From IMG/VR virus record IMGVR_UViG_3300004463_000618, positions 1 through 40,452 of that record: DNA of 40,452 nucleotides; one strand, written 5' to 3'. The translations under genes and the position numbers were made by a program. Positions 15,392 through 24,827 of this stretch are shown one piece after another; position 1 is the stretch's first letter; every line of letters begins with the position of its first letter. The notes below the pieces were generated by a model. It did not search any database. It was not told where the DNA came from and was given only the letters and a program-made list of their open reading frames with translations. The stretch is from a virus.

Positions 15392-15604
15392 ATGAATACA
15401 GAAGTATTAAATATTGTTTTAATGATATTTGGATTTTTAGCTTCAGTTATTACAATTATAGGTTTTGTTTATGGAATTTTAAGAAATTTCAAAAACGACA
15501 TAAATGGTAATATTAATTCTATAGGAAGACGACTAGATGGACATGCGCAAAGAATAGATCAATTATATAGTGTAATTTTAAGTTTACTAAAAGAAGGAAA
15601 ATAA
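15392..15604 (+). CDS. Small membrane protein, R-x-D-x-LY family copy 3 (70 aa)
   Basis: The SD is GGAGA. A hydrophobic span covers residues 6-30 (LNIVLMIFGFLASVITIIGF), then a helical tail RRLDGHAQRIDQLYSVILSL and the end LLKEGK. The tail closely matches copy 1 (ERTDRLY...LIKEGK). Heptad-like spacing in the tail could allow coiled-coil association among the paralogues. Confidence 0.65.
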   Translation: MNTEVLNIVLMIFGFLASVITIIGFVYGILRNFKNDINGNINSIGRRLDGHAQRIDQLYSVILSLLKEGK

Positions 15605-15605
15605 A

Positions 15606-15668
15606 ATGAGCGTTTTAATAATAGTTTTACTTTTTAATATATTTGGATATTTTATTTACGATTCTTGA
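15606..15668 (+). CDS. Possible hydrophobic micropeptide (20 aa)
   Basis: The ATG follows the copy 3 stop by one base. MSVLIIVLLFNIFGYFIYDS is almost entirely hydrophobic, enough for one span. Its 3' end overlaps the convergent internal-virion gene by 13 bases. Copy 3's own end (KEGGAAAATAAA-like purines) gives it an SD of sorts (AAGGAAA). It may be a real membrane micropeptide, but at this length chance cannot be excluded. Confidence 0.35.
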   Translation: MSVLIIVLLFNIFGYFIYDS

Positions 15669-17068
15669 AATTTATATGGTGGCTTTTTCTTTTGCTCTTC
15701 TTTTTTTAGAGCTTTATCTAAAGCCTCCATGTTTTGAATAAAGACAGGAACATTATTTTCAGAAACAGCCTTAATGGAATTTAAATAGTATTTGCTTAAA
15801 GCCGGACTTTTGCTAATTCTAGTGACAACTTGTCCTGCTTTATGAAGTCCTAATAATGCAGCCCCTCCTGCAATTGAAAGAGTTGGATCAAAATAAGCTC
15901 CGCCTAATAAAGAAGCCAATCCGATAGACACTGATTTTACTACGTGTTTTTTTGCAAAATCAACCAGTCTATTACTTTGACTAATAGCGGCTAAAACTTC
16001 TTGTGATTCCATAAATTTTTTAAATTTTTCAGGTTCGTTTTTTAAAGTGTCTTTCATTGTGTCATATAAAGCAGACTTTAATTCCTTTAAATTTTTTATT
16101 TCTGCCTTTCTAACTGTTTTAGGAACTTTAAATGAATAATCAAAACCACCTTTAAAATCAATTTCAGCATTTATAGCATCGATCCGTGTTATTAAATCAT
16201 GAATACTTGTTTTTCCTTGTTTAATGTCTTTTATAATATGATTTATTTGATCTTTTGAAGAAGCGCTTCTTAAATCTCCTGAAATCCATTTTCTTTCGAG
16301 CGGCCTTAATTCTCTTCCTAATGAGTTCATGTCAGTAGAAACAGTAGGAATCCCTTTTCTTGCTTCATCACGTAATTTAAATGCAAATTCATTGGCGTTA
16401 GTATTTGCTGCAGATCCCAATAAAAACCACGCTCCTTGTTTTCCATATGCTTGAGCTTTTTTATCAAAACCAGTCATTTCTAAGCCTGATTCAATAAGAT
16501 TTGCTCCAATAGGAACAAGTAAATTGTTTTTTATAGACTTCTTTCCACCTAACAATGAAGACGTTATATCACCAACAACATTTCCTATTTTTTCTTCAGC
16601 AGGTGTTTTAGGCGTTGTATAACCGCCAGAAATTTTTTCTGATGATTCTCTTAATTCTGGTGACGTCATTGTACCAGGCAAACTTCCGGACACTTCAGGA
16701 TTAGAAGAAAAAAGATTTTTTAATCTTTCAGGTGCTTCTCTTTTTTTTTCTTCAGATACTATTTCATCAAAACCTAGATCCGCTTTTTCATAGCTTTCAA
16801 GTATTAAATCAGAAACAAATTTTTTAGCATCTGGAATAAAGCCCCCAACTCTTTCTAGAGCTCTAGATGCATATTGCGTACTTTGACGCAATAAAGATTC
16901 AAACTTAGACTCTTCAGGAGCTTTATCAGGAAGATAGCTATCAAATGAAAAAGACTTTTCTTTATCTTCTTTTTGTGGTTTCTTCTCTTCAAAACCAGCA
17001 ACTTCTTTTGGCTCACTTGTAGACTGTTTAGGAAGATATTTAGAAAAATAATCCGGTTGAGCACTCAT
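15656..17068 (-). CDS. Probable internal virion / DNA-ejection protein (470 aa)
   Basis: The protein has a polar, Lys/Glu/Ser-rich N-terminus with two related motifs (DYFSKYLPKQ and FDSYLPDKAP), a middle helical region, and a hydrophobic Gly/Ala-rich stretch near residues 375-410 (VVKSVSIGLASLLGGAYFDP, then LSIAGGAALLGLHKAG). Mixed helical and membrane-prone segments are typical of podovirus ejection proteins that form a channel through the host envelope. It overlaps the upstream gene by four bases (ATGA). No lysozyme motif is visible. The role is inferred from position after the tail-hub genes. Confidence 0.55.
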   Translation of the reverse strand: MSAQPDYFSKYLPKQSTSEPKEVAGFEEKKPQKEDKEKSFSFDSYLPDKAPEESKFESLLRQSTQYASRALERVGGFIPDAKKFVSDLILESYEKADLGFDEIVSEEKKREAPERLKNLFSSNPEVSGSLPGTMTSPELRESSEKISGGYTTPKTPAEEKIGNVVGDITSSLLGGKKSIKNNLLVPIGANLIESGLEMTGFDKKAQAYGKQGAWFLLGSAANTNANEFAFKLRDEARKGIPTVSTDMNSLGRELRPLERKWISGDLRSASSKDQINHIIKDIKQGKTSIHDLITRIDAINAEIDFKGGFDYSFKVPKTVRKAEIKNLKELKSALYDTMKDTLKNEPEKFKKFMESQEVLAAISQSNRLVDFAKKHVVKSVSIGLASLLGGAYFDPTLSIAGGAALLGLHKAGQVVTRISKSPALSKYYLNSIKAVSENNVPVFIQNMEALDKALKKEEQKKKPPYKFQES

Positions 17069-18318
17069 AAGTCAATAGCTCCATTGAATTTCGCCATGTC
17101 AATTTCGTTAACAGGAATATAGACAAGGCGACCTTGAGGATCTATCATCGGAACACTACCTTTAGGCGTTTGATCTATTTCTCTTTCATGATTTTTTATA
17201 AATTTAAATTTTTCATATAATTCATTTTGACTTTTTTCAATTAAATTTTTCATGTCTTTTTGAACAGTTTTTCCTAACGAACCAGGTTTAAAATCTTTTT
17301 CAGATGTTGTATCTACTTGATTTAAAAACGCTTTTTTTATGTCTGAATCAAATTTTAATGCATTATAAGTTATTAAGTTTGCTGACATTGATCTTCCAAC
17401 TTTAGCTAATGCATCAGTCATTTGTGTTTCAATATATTGATTCGGCCTTGCTCCAAATTTTGAAACGTTATTTATAAGAAATGTTTTTGATCCTGTTTTA
17501 AATTGTCCGCCAGCGGCGTCTCTAAACCATTCCAAACCTGTTTTTTCAGCTAAATTATTTGCAGAGAAAAAAGATTGATCGCCATTAACAATACCATCTC
17601 TCATCATTTCTAAAGAGGCTTCTTCCGTTGGTATAATAGTTCTAAAGGCATCAGACTCCTTTAAAATTTCATTATCTCTAGATAAACCTAATTCTGTTTT
17701 TTTATTTTGAATTTGGCGCGTTTCTTTTTCTAATTCCGACTTTCTCTCTAATTCACTTTTAGCAATATTTCCTATGATTCCTTTCGGACCTGGCTGTCCA
17801 GCAAATGCAGCTATTTGTTTCAATTTGTCTACAGGTATTTTCGAAATATCAAATCCGCCTTGCTGAGGCATTCCTTGACCTTGACGTTTACCTTGCTCTT
17901 CTTGGCCTAATCCTTGACCTAATTCTTGCCCTAATCCTTGGCCTAGTTCTTGGTCTTGAGAAATCTTTCCTTGCGCTCCGCCAGTTAAGCCTTGGAAAAG
18001 TTGTTGATCTTGTTGCAATGCAATTAATCTTTCTTCAGCTAATTTTTGTTGCGCTTCTTGAAGTGGCGTCATTGGTTTATTAACGGCGAATTGTTGTTTG
18101 AAATAAGCCTCTTGAGCTTCTTTTGGCAGATTAGCAATGTTAGGATCTAATCCCATGCTTTCCAAGTCTTTTTTTCTTTGTTCCAGCAATTTTTGTTCTT
18201 GCTTTTTTTCAATACCTTTATTGATTGATTCGCTAAAACCCTTTCCTACACCCCCGCCAAGAGCACGACCGAATTCCGCCCCGAAAGTTCTGCGCGCTGG
18301 TATGATTTGTATTGGCAT
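17065..18318 (-). CDS. Probable internal virion / ejection protein with Gln-Gly repeats (417 aa)
   Basis: It has a strong SD, GGGAGG. It begins MPIQIIPARRTFGAEFGRAL, then a Gly-rich hinge, a charged coiled-coil-like helix (KKQEQKLLEQRKKDLESMGL), a low-complexity run QELGQGLGQELGQGLGQEEQ near 125-145, and a long helical C-terminal half. Its end, QGRLVYIPVNEIDMAKFNGA, could be an anchor. Large helical Gln-rich proteins in this place are usually packaged inside the head and ejected with DNA. That is family-level inference, and no enzyme motif is seen. The repeats are nearly perfect and may vary in copy number. Confidence 0.55.
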   Translation of the reverse strand: MPIQIIPARRTFGAEFGRALGGGVGKGFSESINKGIEKKQEQKLLEQRKKDLESMGLDPNIANLPKEAQEAYFKQQFAVNKPMTPLQEAQQKLAEERLIALQQDQQLFQGLTGGAQGKISQDQELGQGLGQELGQGLGQEEQGKRQGQGMPQQGGFDISKIPVDKLKQIAAFAGQPGPKGIIGNIAKSELERKSELEKETRQIQNKKTELGLSRDNEILKESDAFRTIIPTEEASLEMMRDGIVNGDQSFFSANNLAEKTGLEWFRDAAGGQFKTGSKTFLINNVSKFGARPNQYIETQMTDALAKVGRSMSANLITYNALKFDSDIKKAFLNQVDTTSEKDFKPGSLGKTVQKDMKNLIEKSQNELYEKFKFIKNHEREIDQTPKGSVPMIDPQGRLVYIPVNEIDMAKFNGAIDL

Positions 18319-18320
18319 CT

Positions 18321-18872
18321 TTAACCTCCCGCCATTGCCATAGGTAATTTTCCTATTCCTTCACCAATACCACCAGCTAAAGCAACACCAGCTTCATGCA
18401 AGAAACCTTTTGGTTTTTCAACTAAAGATCTTTCATATGGACGTTGACTTAATAGCATTTGGCTCATGCCTCCTAAGTCTTGGAGTGCCTGGCGCTGGAG
18501 ACCTAGTCTTTGCGATTGTAATTGCTGAGCAAAGTTACTAGCTGCTTGATTTGACGTATTTTGAAATCCACTGCTCTTGCGTCCACCAGTACCCATGCCG
18601 CTAAATCGTGAAGCCAGACCGCCTTGTAATTCGTTGAATTGCCTAAAGGCAGGCGCTTCCATTTGCTCAAACATCGATTCATCACCGCCAGCAAGTTTTG
18701 AAAGGAAACTATCAGGTCCAAGATGACCAAAGAGCTGTTGGAAAAGTTCCATCATTTCAGGAGTGAATTGCTGTAGAGAAGCTGATGAATATCCCTTCGG
18801 GATCTTCTCTTTCATTGCACCTGTAGCAGTAGATTTGCCGCTGTAGCCAGTTCCCCCGGTCATAGAGCTCAT
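18321..18872 (-). CDS. Conserved phage virion protein (183 aa)
   Basis: The SD is GAGGTGAC. The sequence has the recognisable conserved core FTPEMMELFQQLFGHLGPDS, then LAGGDESMFEQMEAPAFRQF, NELQGGLASRFSGMGTGGRK and SSGFQNTSNQAASNFAQQLQ. I have seen this type of protein in several phages next to tail or ejection genes, without an assigned function. It is mostly helical and Met/Gln/Gly-rich with a Gly-rich C-terminal segment (GVALAGGIGEGIG). It is probably a small internal or tail-associated protein. Confidence 0.65.
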   Translation of the reverse strand: MSSMTGGTGYSGKSTATGAMKEKIPKGYSSASLQQFTPEMMELFQQLFGHLGPDSFLSKLAGGDESMFEQMEAPAFRQFNELQGGLASRFSGMGTGGRKSSGFQNTSNQAASNFAQQLQSQRLGLQRQALQDLGGMSQMLLSQRPYERSLVEKPKGFLHEAGVALAGGIGEGIGKLPMAMAGG

Positions 18873-18902
18873 ATGTCACCTCTTTTTTTTAAGAATAACA
18901 GG

Positions 18903-19370
18903 CTAAACATTTGTTATCCATTCCAAGACGATATTACCGTTAACAATAGCAGGAGCGCCAGCACCAGCAAGAATAACAATGTTTGTAGGCGTTATATAGA
19001 ATGAAACTTGGCCTGCTATAGCTACGCTAGATGCAAAGATAGCTCCATACCAGTTTGTGCCATCTGTAAAGGCGCCAGTGCACTTTGTGAACTGAGATAC
19101 GTTTATAAATCTTATATTATGAGGTATCGATCCTGTAGCTGTAAAGAGATAAACTTGCCTAAAGTTCTGCTGCCTTTGGTTTTTAGTAATAAACCAACTC
19201 TCGCCACCAAGAGCAGAACTGCCAGAAGGAAAGAGAGAAATTGTTCTGTCATTTACAGCATTTGCAATATCAAGATATGCTTTATTAAGCTCTACCGATA
19301 GTTGATGCGCTTCTTCAGGAAAGAGGCGCGACGTTTTAAGATAAGGTGATTGATTAATAATATTATTCAT
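18903..19370 (-). CDS. Conserved phage structural protein (155 aa)
   Basis: It overlaps the preceding tail-hub gene by four bases (ATGA). It opens with a helix (LFPEEAHQLSVELNKAYLDI ANAVN), then a beta domain with GESWFITKNQRQQNFRQVYL and FTATGSIPHNIRF. This pattern (a short helix, NDRTI, W-F, QGFRQVY, SIPHNI) recurs in many podovirus and siphovirus genomes downstream of tail-hub genes. It may be a tail or fibre-junction component. No biochemical function is known to me. Confidence 0.65.
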   Translation of the reverse strand: MNNIINQSPYLKTSRLFPEEAHQLSVELNKAYLDIANAVNDRTISLFPSGSSALGGESWFITKNQRQQNFRQVYLFTATGSIPHNIRFINVSQFTKCTGAFTDGTNWYGAIFASSVAIAGQVSFYITPTNIVILAGAGAPAIVNGNIVLEWITNV

Positions 19371-22351
19371 GCAAGCAATTGACTTGGGGTTACATCAAGG
19401 ATTATCGAATGAAGCTCTATCTCAGCAAAGGAATTAATGCCAGCTACAGCGGTAATCGTTCCTCCTGAATCATAGGCAGTAAAGGCCGAAGAATCCACAT
19501 TGAGCGTTACATCCGTCGTCGTTGAGGAAAGAATTTGATAAACGTTTCCATTGAGTTCAGTCATGCCTAGAACGCCTTCAATAAGAACAAGTTGACCCGT
19601 TTGTAGCGTATTGTCAGTCGTTATAATCAGGGGATCTGTCTGCGTAGCATCTGTAATTACAAAAGATGCCGTAATAGGCTCTAGATCGCGAACTTGCGTC
19701 TCTGAAAGAGTAAAGCCCACTTGAACAGTATCTCCAATGAGCGACGTATTAATGCGATGCCAAACTTGCTCTTGCTGTTGAGCCGTTGGCATTTGCAAGT
19801 TAACGTTTGCTGGCGTTAGACCTAGATTGGTACTTTCAGGACAAGTAAAGAGAATCGTACTGTAGATTAAGGAATTATTTACCACTCCATTTTGAGGCGG
19901 CAAGATTCGCCCTTCGTTGTAAGCATTAGCACCATTCTGGCTAAGGAAGATCAAGAGAGTAATCTGAGAATTGGCTGTTGTTGAAAGGAGGTATTGTTGC
20001 ACTCCAAGGCGCGTTTTTCTACCTAAACTCCAAGCTACAGGAAATTGCTTCGTTTGAATGTCAGGAACATAGATTCTTGTTATTAATCCGCCTGCTAAAT
20101 ACGTTGCATTAGTAATAAATGGATTTAACCTAAATGTGTTTTCATCTATGACAACAATAGAAAAAGTTTTACCATTCACTTGAGTTGCAACAGCACCATT
20201 GACGCCAGTAATAATAATATAATCTCCAGTGCTTAAACAATGATTAGGAGATGTTACAAGGCCGGAAGAAATATTTTGAATTGTTAAAGACGTACCTTCG
20301 CCAGTTCCAACACCACGAATTAAAACAAAACCCTGTTGATTACCAGCAATAACAATAGGTTGTAACAGTTCAGACTCGCCAGAATCCCAAGAGTCATTCC
20401 ATTCATCCCAAGACTCATAAATATTACCAACAGTAGACCAAGTAAAACCTGTTTGTTTACTAAAAGAGCCGTAAGTTGTATAACATTCATTGAAGATAGC
20501 CCAAGAATTGTCTCTATAATTATATTGTAACGTTTGAGTTGGAAAGTTATTAAGCGTTTCATCGTTAGGATAAGTAAAGTAGATCCACTCATTTATAAAG
20601 TCTCGATAAGCACAATATCTTTCTGGACCATTATTAGTAAGCCTCGTTTCAAAAACTTGATTAGAAATGTCTAGATCTATACGAGCAACCTCTACTTGAT
20701 TAGCTATAACATAGCCTCGGCTACCCCTAGAAATGACCCCTTTGTCCATAATAACAGTAGAAAAAGTACTGCTTGCACCAAGCTCTGAATTAATAATAAA
20801 GAAGTTGAATGGTACGATATCATTTCCTGTGTAGACAATTTGCGCATGTAGAGTAGAAAAACCGGCTATTAAAGCATCTCTATTTATTCCAATGGTGTTA
20901 ATAGGCTGGTCAATACCTGCGGAAGCAAAGCCACCAAAACCTGTTACATCTTCAAAATAAGCACTAGGCGTTGCAGTTTGATTCTCTGGAACAAGCATAG
21001 GAAAGTAACCAGGAGGTGTAACAACTGGCAATAGAGGATAGTTTACACCTGTTCCTGAAGCTGTAAAAGAAACCGTGTAATAAGGCGTTCCGTTTTGGCT
21101 ATAGATAATCGTATCTTGAAGATAGATAGGATTGCCGGAACTCGTTTGAACGACGGCGCCAATGAAAAGAAGACGATCCTTAAATGGAACAATCATTCGG
21201 GCGCCCACAAGATAATACTTAGCCGCCGGAAGATCGGCTATTGAAAAGTTATCCTGTGAAAGAGGAGGCGCAAAGTTCACCCAGCCCTTTCCTTGAATAA
21301 AGACTGGAGGATTGTTGTTGCCGTTTGTAGGATCGCCATCATACCAACGCAGGCAATCTTTTGTTGTATCAGAACGATTGGTAAGATATTGAGCAATGCC
21401 GCCAGAGGCATAAGCACCTCCCAAAGTAGCATAAGGAAATTCTACCTGCACAGTATTTGCAGCTTGCGGATCAGCACTAACGACATATCCCGTCTGAAAA
21501 TTAATGCCAGTAATCCCAACGACTTCATTGATAAAGACAAAGTCTCCTTGCACTAATCCATGAGCCGCTATCGTTAATGTTGCTAGCGCTGGAGGACCTG
21601 CTGCATCAATGACAATATTAGTAATTAGCTTGAATTGCATTCCGATATGTGTCGTTGTAAAAGGCACTGTGATGCCATTTGTAGCCCAGAGAGCGCCCTG
21701 ATAATTTACAGTCCAAAATTGCTGATAATCTTCACCATTCCAAGTCGTTGGTGTCCATGTCGTCTTAGGAATATATCCAGGTAATAGCGCAGAGGCGGCA
21801 GGATTTTTGTAAAAACTAACATCGTTCACAGTATAAGGAAAAGCAGTATTGATATTATAAGAATAGACCGTATCGAAGGCTATCGTTCCAGGAAAGGCAC
21901 TTGAAGACATAACAAAATCCTCAAGGCCCATGACAGGAAGCGTAGGATAATAAATGACCGAGGTAAGTGGCTGCGATCCCGTGATCGTCAAAACGCCCGT
22001 CACTCTATTTAGAGTATGAGTTGCTCCTAAACTATTTGTTATAAGAATTTGATCAGCAGGATTTGCCGTCGTACCCGGATCAACGAAAATTTCTGATCCT
22101 ATTACAAAAGAAGCAACACCCGTTTCAATCGGTACAGGAAGAATTGTAACCGTGATATTTCCGGCGCCATCCGTCGTTCCTAGATATCTCTGTAACCTAT
22201 TTAAAAATTGCGTACCACGCTTTCTCTTTATACGCCCGCGCCACTGATACGCATTGATAAGAGTAGGAAATGAATCATTATCAATATTAAATGGCGTGAC
22301 ATCAGTCTTTAGACCTCGATTAGCAGGACCAATAACAATTTTTTCACCCAT
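19367..22351 (-). CDS. Large tail hub / DNA-stabilisation-like protein with FCCH-like modules (994 aa)
   Basis: The N-terminus, MGEKIVIGPANRGLKTDVTP, then FPTLINAYQWRGRIKRKRGT, resembles large podoviral tail proteins that close the portal channel (P22 gp10-like in role). Near residues 680-740 and 900-960 there are modules of the type 'NHCLSTGDYIIITGV...VNGKTF' and 'NTLQTGQLVLIEGVLGMTEL', like the beta modules annotated as E1-FCCH domains in phage tail proteins. I start at 22351, where the stop of the upstream gene overlaps as TAATG. An in-frame start at 22372 lacks a good SD. It is the longest virion protein here and probably central to the tail hub. Confidence 0.65.
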   Translation of the reverse strand: MGEKIVIGPANRGLKTDVTPFNIDNDSFPTLINAYQWRGRIKRKRGTQFLNRLQRYLGTTDGAGNITVTILPVPIETGVASFVIGSEIFVDPGTTANPADQILITNSLGATHTLNRVTGVLTITGSQPLTSVIYYPTLPVMGLEDFVMSSSAFPGTIAFDTVYSYNINTAFPYTVNDVSFYKNPAASALLPGYIPKTTWTPTTWNGEDYQQFWTVNYQGALWATNGITVPFTTTHIGMQFKLITNIVIDAAGPPALATLTIAAHGLVQGDFVFINEVVGITGINFQTGYVVSADPQAANTVQVEFPYATLGGAYASGGIAQYLTNRSDTTKDCLRWYDGDPTNGNNNPPVFIQGKGWVNFAPPLSQDNFSIADLPAAKYYLVGARMIVPFKDRLLFIGAVVQTSSGNPIYLQDTIIYSQNGTPYYTVSFTASGTGVNYPLLPVVTPPGYFPMLVPENQTATPSAYFEDVTGFGGFASAGIDQPINTIGINRDALIAGFSTLHAQIVYTGNDIVPFNFFIINSELGASSTFSTVIMDKGVISRGSRGYVIANQVEVARIDLDISNQVFETRLTNNGPERYCAYRDFINEWIYFTYPNDETLNNFPTQTLQYNYRDNSWAIFNECYTTYGSFSKQTGFTWSTVGNIYESWDEWNDSWDSGESELLQPIVIAGNQQGFVLIRGVGTGEGTSLTIQNISSGLVTSPNHCLSTGDYIIITGVNGAVATQVNGKTFSIVVIDENTFRLNPFITNATYLAGGLITRIYVPDIQTKQFPVAWSLGRKTRLGVQQYLLSTTANSQITLLIFLSQNGANAYNEGRILPPQNGVVNNSLIYSTILFTCPESTNLGLTPANVNLQMPTAQQQEQVWHRINTSLIGDTVQVGFTLSETQVRDLEPITASFVITDATQTDPLIITTDNTLQTGQLVLIEGVLGMTELNGNVYQILSSTTTDVTLNVDSSAFTAYDSGGTITAVAGINSFAEIELHSIILDVTPSQLLA

Positions 22352-23028
22352 TAATAACCTATTGCAAACCAAAAGAAACCACGATATTTTCCACTATTGG
22401 AATTAAATTTCCAGTCAAAGATAGTAGATGATAATGTTGTTTCATCAACATTTACAGAAGCCGCTCCATCTGGAGCTACTGTAGCTGCACTTCTCCAAAA
22501 AGGAGATGTAAAAACAACAAAACAATCATTAGAATATCTTATTGCTCCTGCAACTCGATCTTTAAAAGTTACCTGACCAGCTGCCGCTCCCGATGGAAAA
22601 GATCCGCTAGTTGCAGAAGTTACAATTCCCCATTGTAATAATAAACCAGCGCACCAAACCCACCCATCATCTCCAATGAGATTTCCAGTCATTTGAGAGG
22701 CAGTGCCACCACCAGTAATGTTAAATAATTGTGTGTCTTGAACACCACCAGTAGTATTTGGAGTATATAATCCCGTTAAAAGTTGATTAAAACCCGCAAT
22801 TGCAGCCACTGGAGGAGTAAAAAGTTGTGTTGCAGGACTCCAAGTTCTTGGAGCACCAGGATCTTGATGAATAATTGTATGATAACCGCCATTGTTAGTA
22901 TTAAATGAATTATGATCAACAGCTATAATATCATCTGTAGAATTGGTATTAACTAACATGTCTGGAACGTCAGAGGAAGGATTATTGGGAGGATTTGGAC
23001 GATCTCTTGTATATAGAAAATTTGGCAT
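22351..23028 (-). CDS. Tail-associated fibre-like protein (225 aa)
   Basis: The SD is AAGGAG. After a Pro/Asn-rich start (RPNPPNNPSSDVPDMLVNTN) comes a beta-rich region with GGYHTIIHQDPGAP, then a C-terminal domain with WVWCAGLLLQWGIVTSATSG, VTFKDRVAGAIRYSNDCFVV and the end FFWFAIGY. The LLQWG and F.W.AIGY signatures resemble the C-terminal heads of phage tail-tip and fibre proteins. It is coupled to the large hub gene through a TAATG overlap, suggesting stoichiometric assembly with it. Confidence 0.65.
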   Translation of the reverse strand: MPNFLYTRDRPNPPNNPSSDVPDMLVNTNSTDDIIAVDHNSFNTNNGGYHTIIHQDPGAPRTWSPATQLFTPPVAAIAGFNQLLTGLYTPNTTGGVQDTQLFNITGGGTASQMTGNLIGDDGWVWCAGLLLQWGIVTSATSGSFPSGAAAGQVTFKDRVAGAIRYSNDCFVVFTSPFWRSAATVAPDGAASVNVDETTLSSTIFDWKFNSNSGKYRGFFWFAIGY

Positions 23029-23036
23029 ATTACTCC

Positions 23037-24200
23037 TTACAGTGAGCTGCCTCCAAAGTTGTTAAAACCTGTCGATCCCTGGTTAATACCTAGGCTATAT
23101 ATCGTCTGCGTTCTATTTGCAGTAAATTGCCTCTGACTACGCTTCCAAACGAGCATCTCCTGCTCTTTAAAAAGAGGCTCATAGAATTGAAATTGCTCTA
23201 TATCGCCAGTATCAGAGAGGATCTTTCTAGCCGCTCCTCGAGCAATATATTCCGCCATGTAGCCAAAAGGAATGGCTTGAGAAGTGGTAAAGAACGCCGA
23301 GGGACTTAAGTATGCATCGAGTTCAACGAGATATTGAGTATCAGGAGGACTACGCAGCGTTATAGTATTATTATTGAAGAGGATGCCTCTAGGGAGTCCA
23401 CATTGAAAGAAGAAACACTGAGCATTAATATATGCGCCAGCAGGTATGGCAACGGGAAACGTTACATTAACAACACCAGTAAGATAATTAACCGTATTTG
23501 ACGTATCTGTATACGGAGGAAGCGCAGAATAGCCGAAAGGCGCTGTTCCCGGTTGCATTAACAAGCCATGATTTGCAAAACCAATTAGAAATTGGCCACT
23601 ATCCTGGACAATGACATTAGAACCCGAAGCGTCTACCGAAGTAATGTAAACCGCAGGATAAATACTTGTACTCGGAATGTTGGTATTAAGCGTTACGCCA
23701 ATAGGCGGGTCAATATTAAAGCCAGAAGCAATAATACCAGCCATATCAACATGACCACGAAGGATAGCCTGAAAAGGTGGATTAAGAGGCACCGAATTGT
23801 TAGGAGCAATAGGAAACGTTAACGTATAAGGACCTGCCGTTCCATCGCCCGTACCCACGACCGTCATTTGCTGAACGACATTAGGCCACGCATTAAAGAA
23901 ATTATTCTTTTCAGTAATGAAAGGAACAGGAATGCCATGGATATACGTAGGAGAGAGAAAGCCCTGATAAACAGGATACATGCCAACAGTTTGACCGCCC
24001 TCAGTCTGCACGTCATAGAGTGGCATATTGTACTGATCAACACCCGGCTGCGTTTGAAACTGATACTTCGTCTTTAAATCAAAAAGCTGCATCCGAGCGT
24101 CGACATCCATGATCCAGAAGCGATTGACATAATCGATAAGCAAATTATCGGTTATAAGCGCGTTCGATGGACTCTTTATGATCCTGCGGATGTAAGTCAA
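23037..24200 (-). CDS. Head-tail connector / tail adaptor protein; true start uncertain
   Basis: The protein has about 387 residues. A helical N-terminus (TYIRRIIKSPSNALITDNLL, IDYVNRFWIMDVDARMQLFD) is followed by beta-rich parts and a C-terminal helical end (KSQRQFTANRTQTIYSLGIN-like). This matches the general plan of podoviral adaptor/stopper proteins encoded between capsid and hub genes. The only canonical-type start is TTG at 24200, which has no SD. AGGTGA instead lies just before ATT/ATC codons at 24224-24219, which would add INLLSD-ILTYIRR and extend the helix naturally. The TGA of the inserted HNH gene directly precedes that point. Confidence 0.65.
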   Translation of the reverse strand: MTYIRRIIKSPSNALITDNLLIDYVNRFWIMDVDARMQLFDLKTKYQFQTQPGVDQYNMPLYDVQTEGGQTVGMYPVYQGFLSPTYIHGIPVPFITEKNNFFNAWPNVVQQMTVVGTGDGTAGPYTLTFPIAPNNSVPLNPPFQAILRGHVDMAGIIASGFNIDPPIGVTLNTNIPSTSIYPAVYITSVDASGSNVIVQDSGQFLIGFANHGLLMQPGTAPFGYSALPPYTDTSNTVNYLTGVVNVTFPVAIPAGAYINAQCFFFQCGLPRGILFNNNTITLRSPPDTQYLVELDAYLSPSAFFTTSQAIPFGYMAEYIARGAARKILSDTGDIEQFQFYEPLFKEQEMLVWKRSQRQFTANRTQTIYSLGINQGSTGFNNFGGSSL

Positions 24201-24224
24201 AATATCGCTTAAGAGGTTGATAAT

Positions 24225-24827
24225 TCACCTATAAATTTGATGTTTCTTACAATGACAACTTTTACATAACCATTTAACTTCTAATGGCTTTAAATAATCT
24301 TCGTGATGTCCTTCTATTTTTCCTAATTTTTTACATTCTTCGCATTTTAAAGGTTTCACCAGTATCCCAGATTTTATAGCCCACAAAACTAAAGTATGAG
24401 CAGCTGCTTTTTGGGGATTTCTTTTTTTCCATTCTGCTACTGCTTTACCAATAGTTGATCTATTTTCTTGTCTCCAAAGTTGTTGACGAATTCGATTTTT
24501 TTCTTTTTCTTCTTCTAATCTCCGTTTCGCAGCTCTTTTTAGAGCTATTTTTTGGCGATGCTTTTCGTAAGATTTTTTAGCTTGTTTAGATCTTTTATCC
24601 CAATCAATATAATAAGAAAGCCACGCCTTTTTTCTTAGAAGTTCTTTGTTCTTTTTTCGATATTCAATTGCATATTTTTTTACCGATTCTAGATTATTTT
24701 CTCGTTGTTTTTTGCTCCTTTTTCTTATACATTCTTTACAAGAAGAAGATAAACCGTTTTTTTTCTGACAATCTTTTCCAAATTCTTTCTCATTCTTTTT
24801 TTTATCACATTTTTTACAATATTTCAC
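24225..24827 (-). CDS. Free-standing HNH endonuclease with N-terminal zinc finger
   Basis: The 200-residue protein starts at GTG 24827 behind a perfect AAGGAG. The N-terminus has a treble-clef-type zinc site, YCKKCDKKKNEKEFGKDC then GLSSSCKECIRKR. The centre is a very Lys/Arg-rich helix with repeated short K.R.. motifs. The C-terminus is a classic HNH core: CEECKKLGKIEGHHEDYLKP, then WLCKSCHCKKH. Such genes are homing endonucleases that insert between phage genes. It lies between two virion genes, and its stop abuts the connector reading frame. A hairpin covers its SD (24826-24858). Confidence 0.88.
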   Translation of the reverse strand: MKYCKKCDKKKNEKEFGKDCQKKNGLSSSCKECIRKRSKKQRENNLESVKKYAIEYRKKNKELLRKKAWLSYYIDWDKRSKQAKKSYEKHRQKIALKRAAKRRLEEEKEKNRIRQQLWRQENRSTIGKAVAEWKKRNPQKAAAHTLVLWAIKSGILVKPLKCEECKKLGKIEGHHEDYLKPLEVKWLCKSCHCKKHQIYR

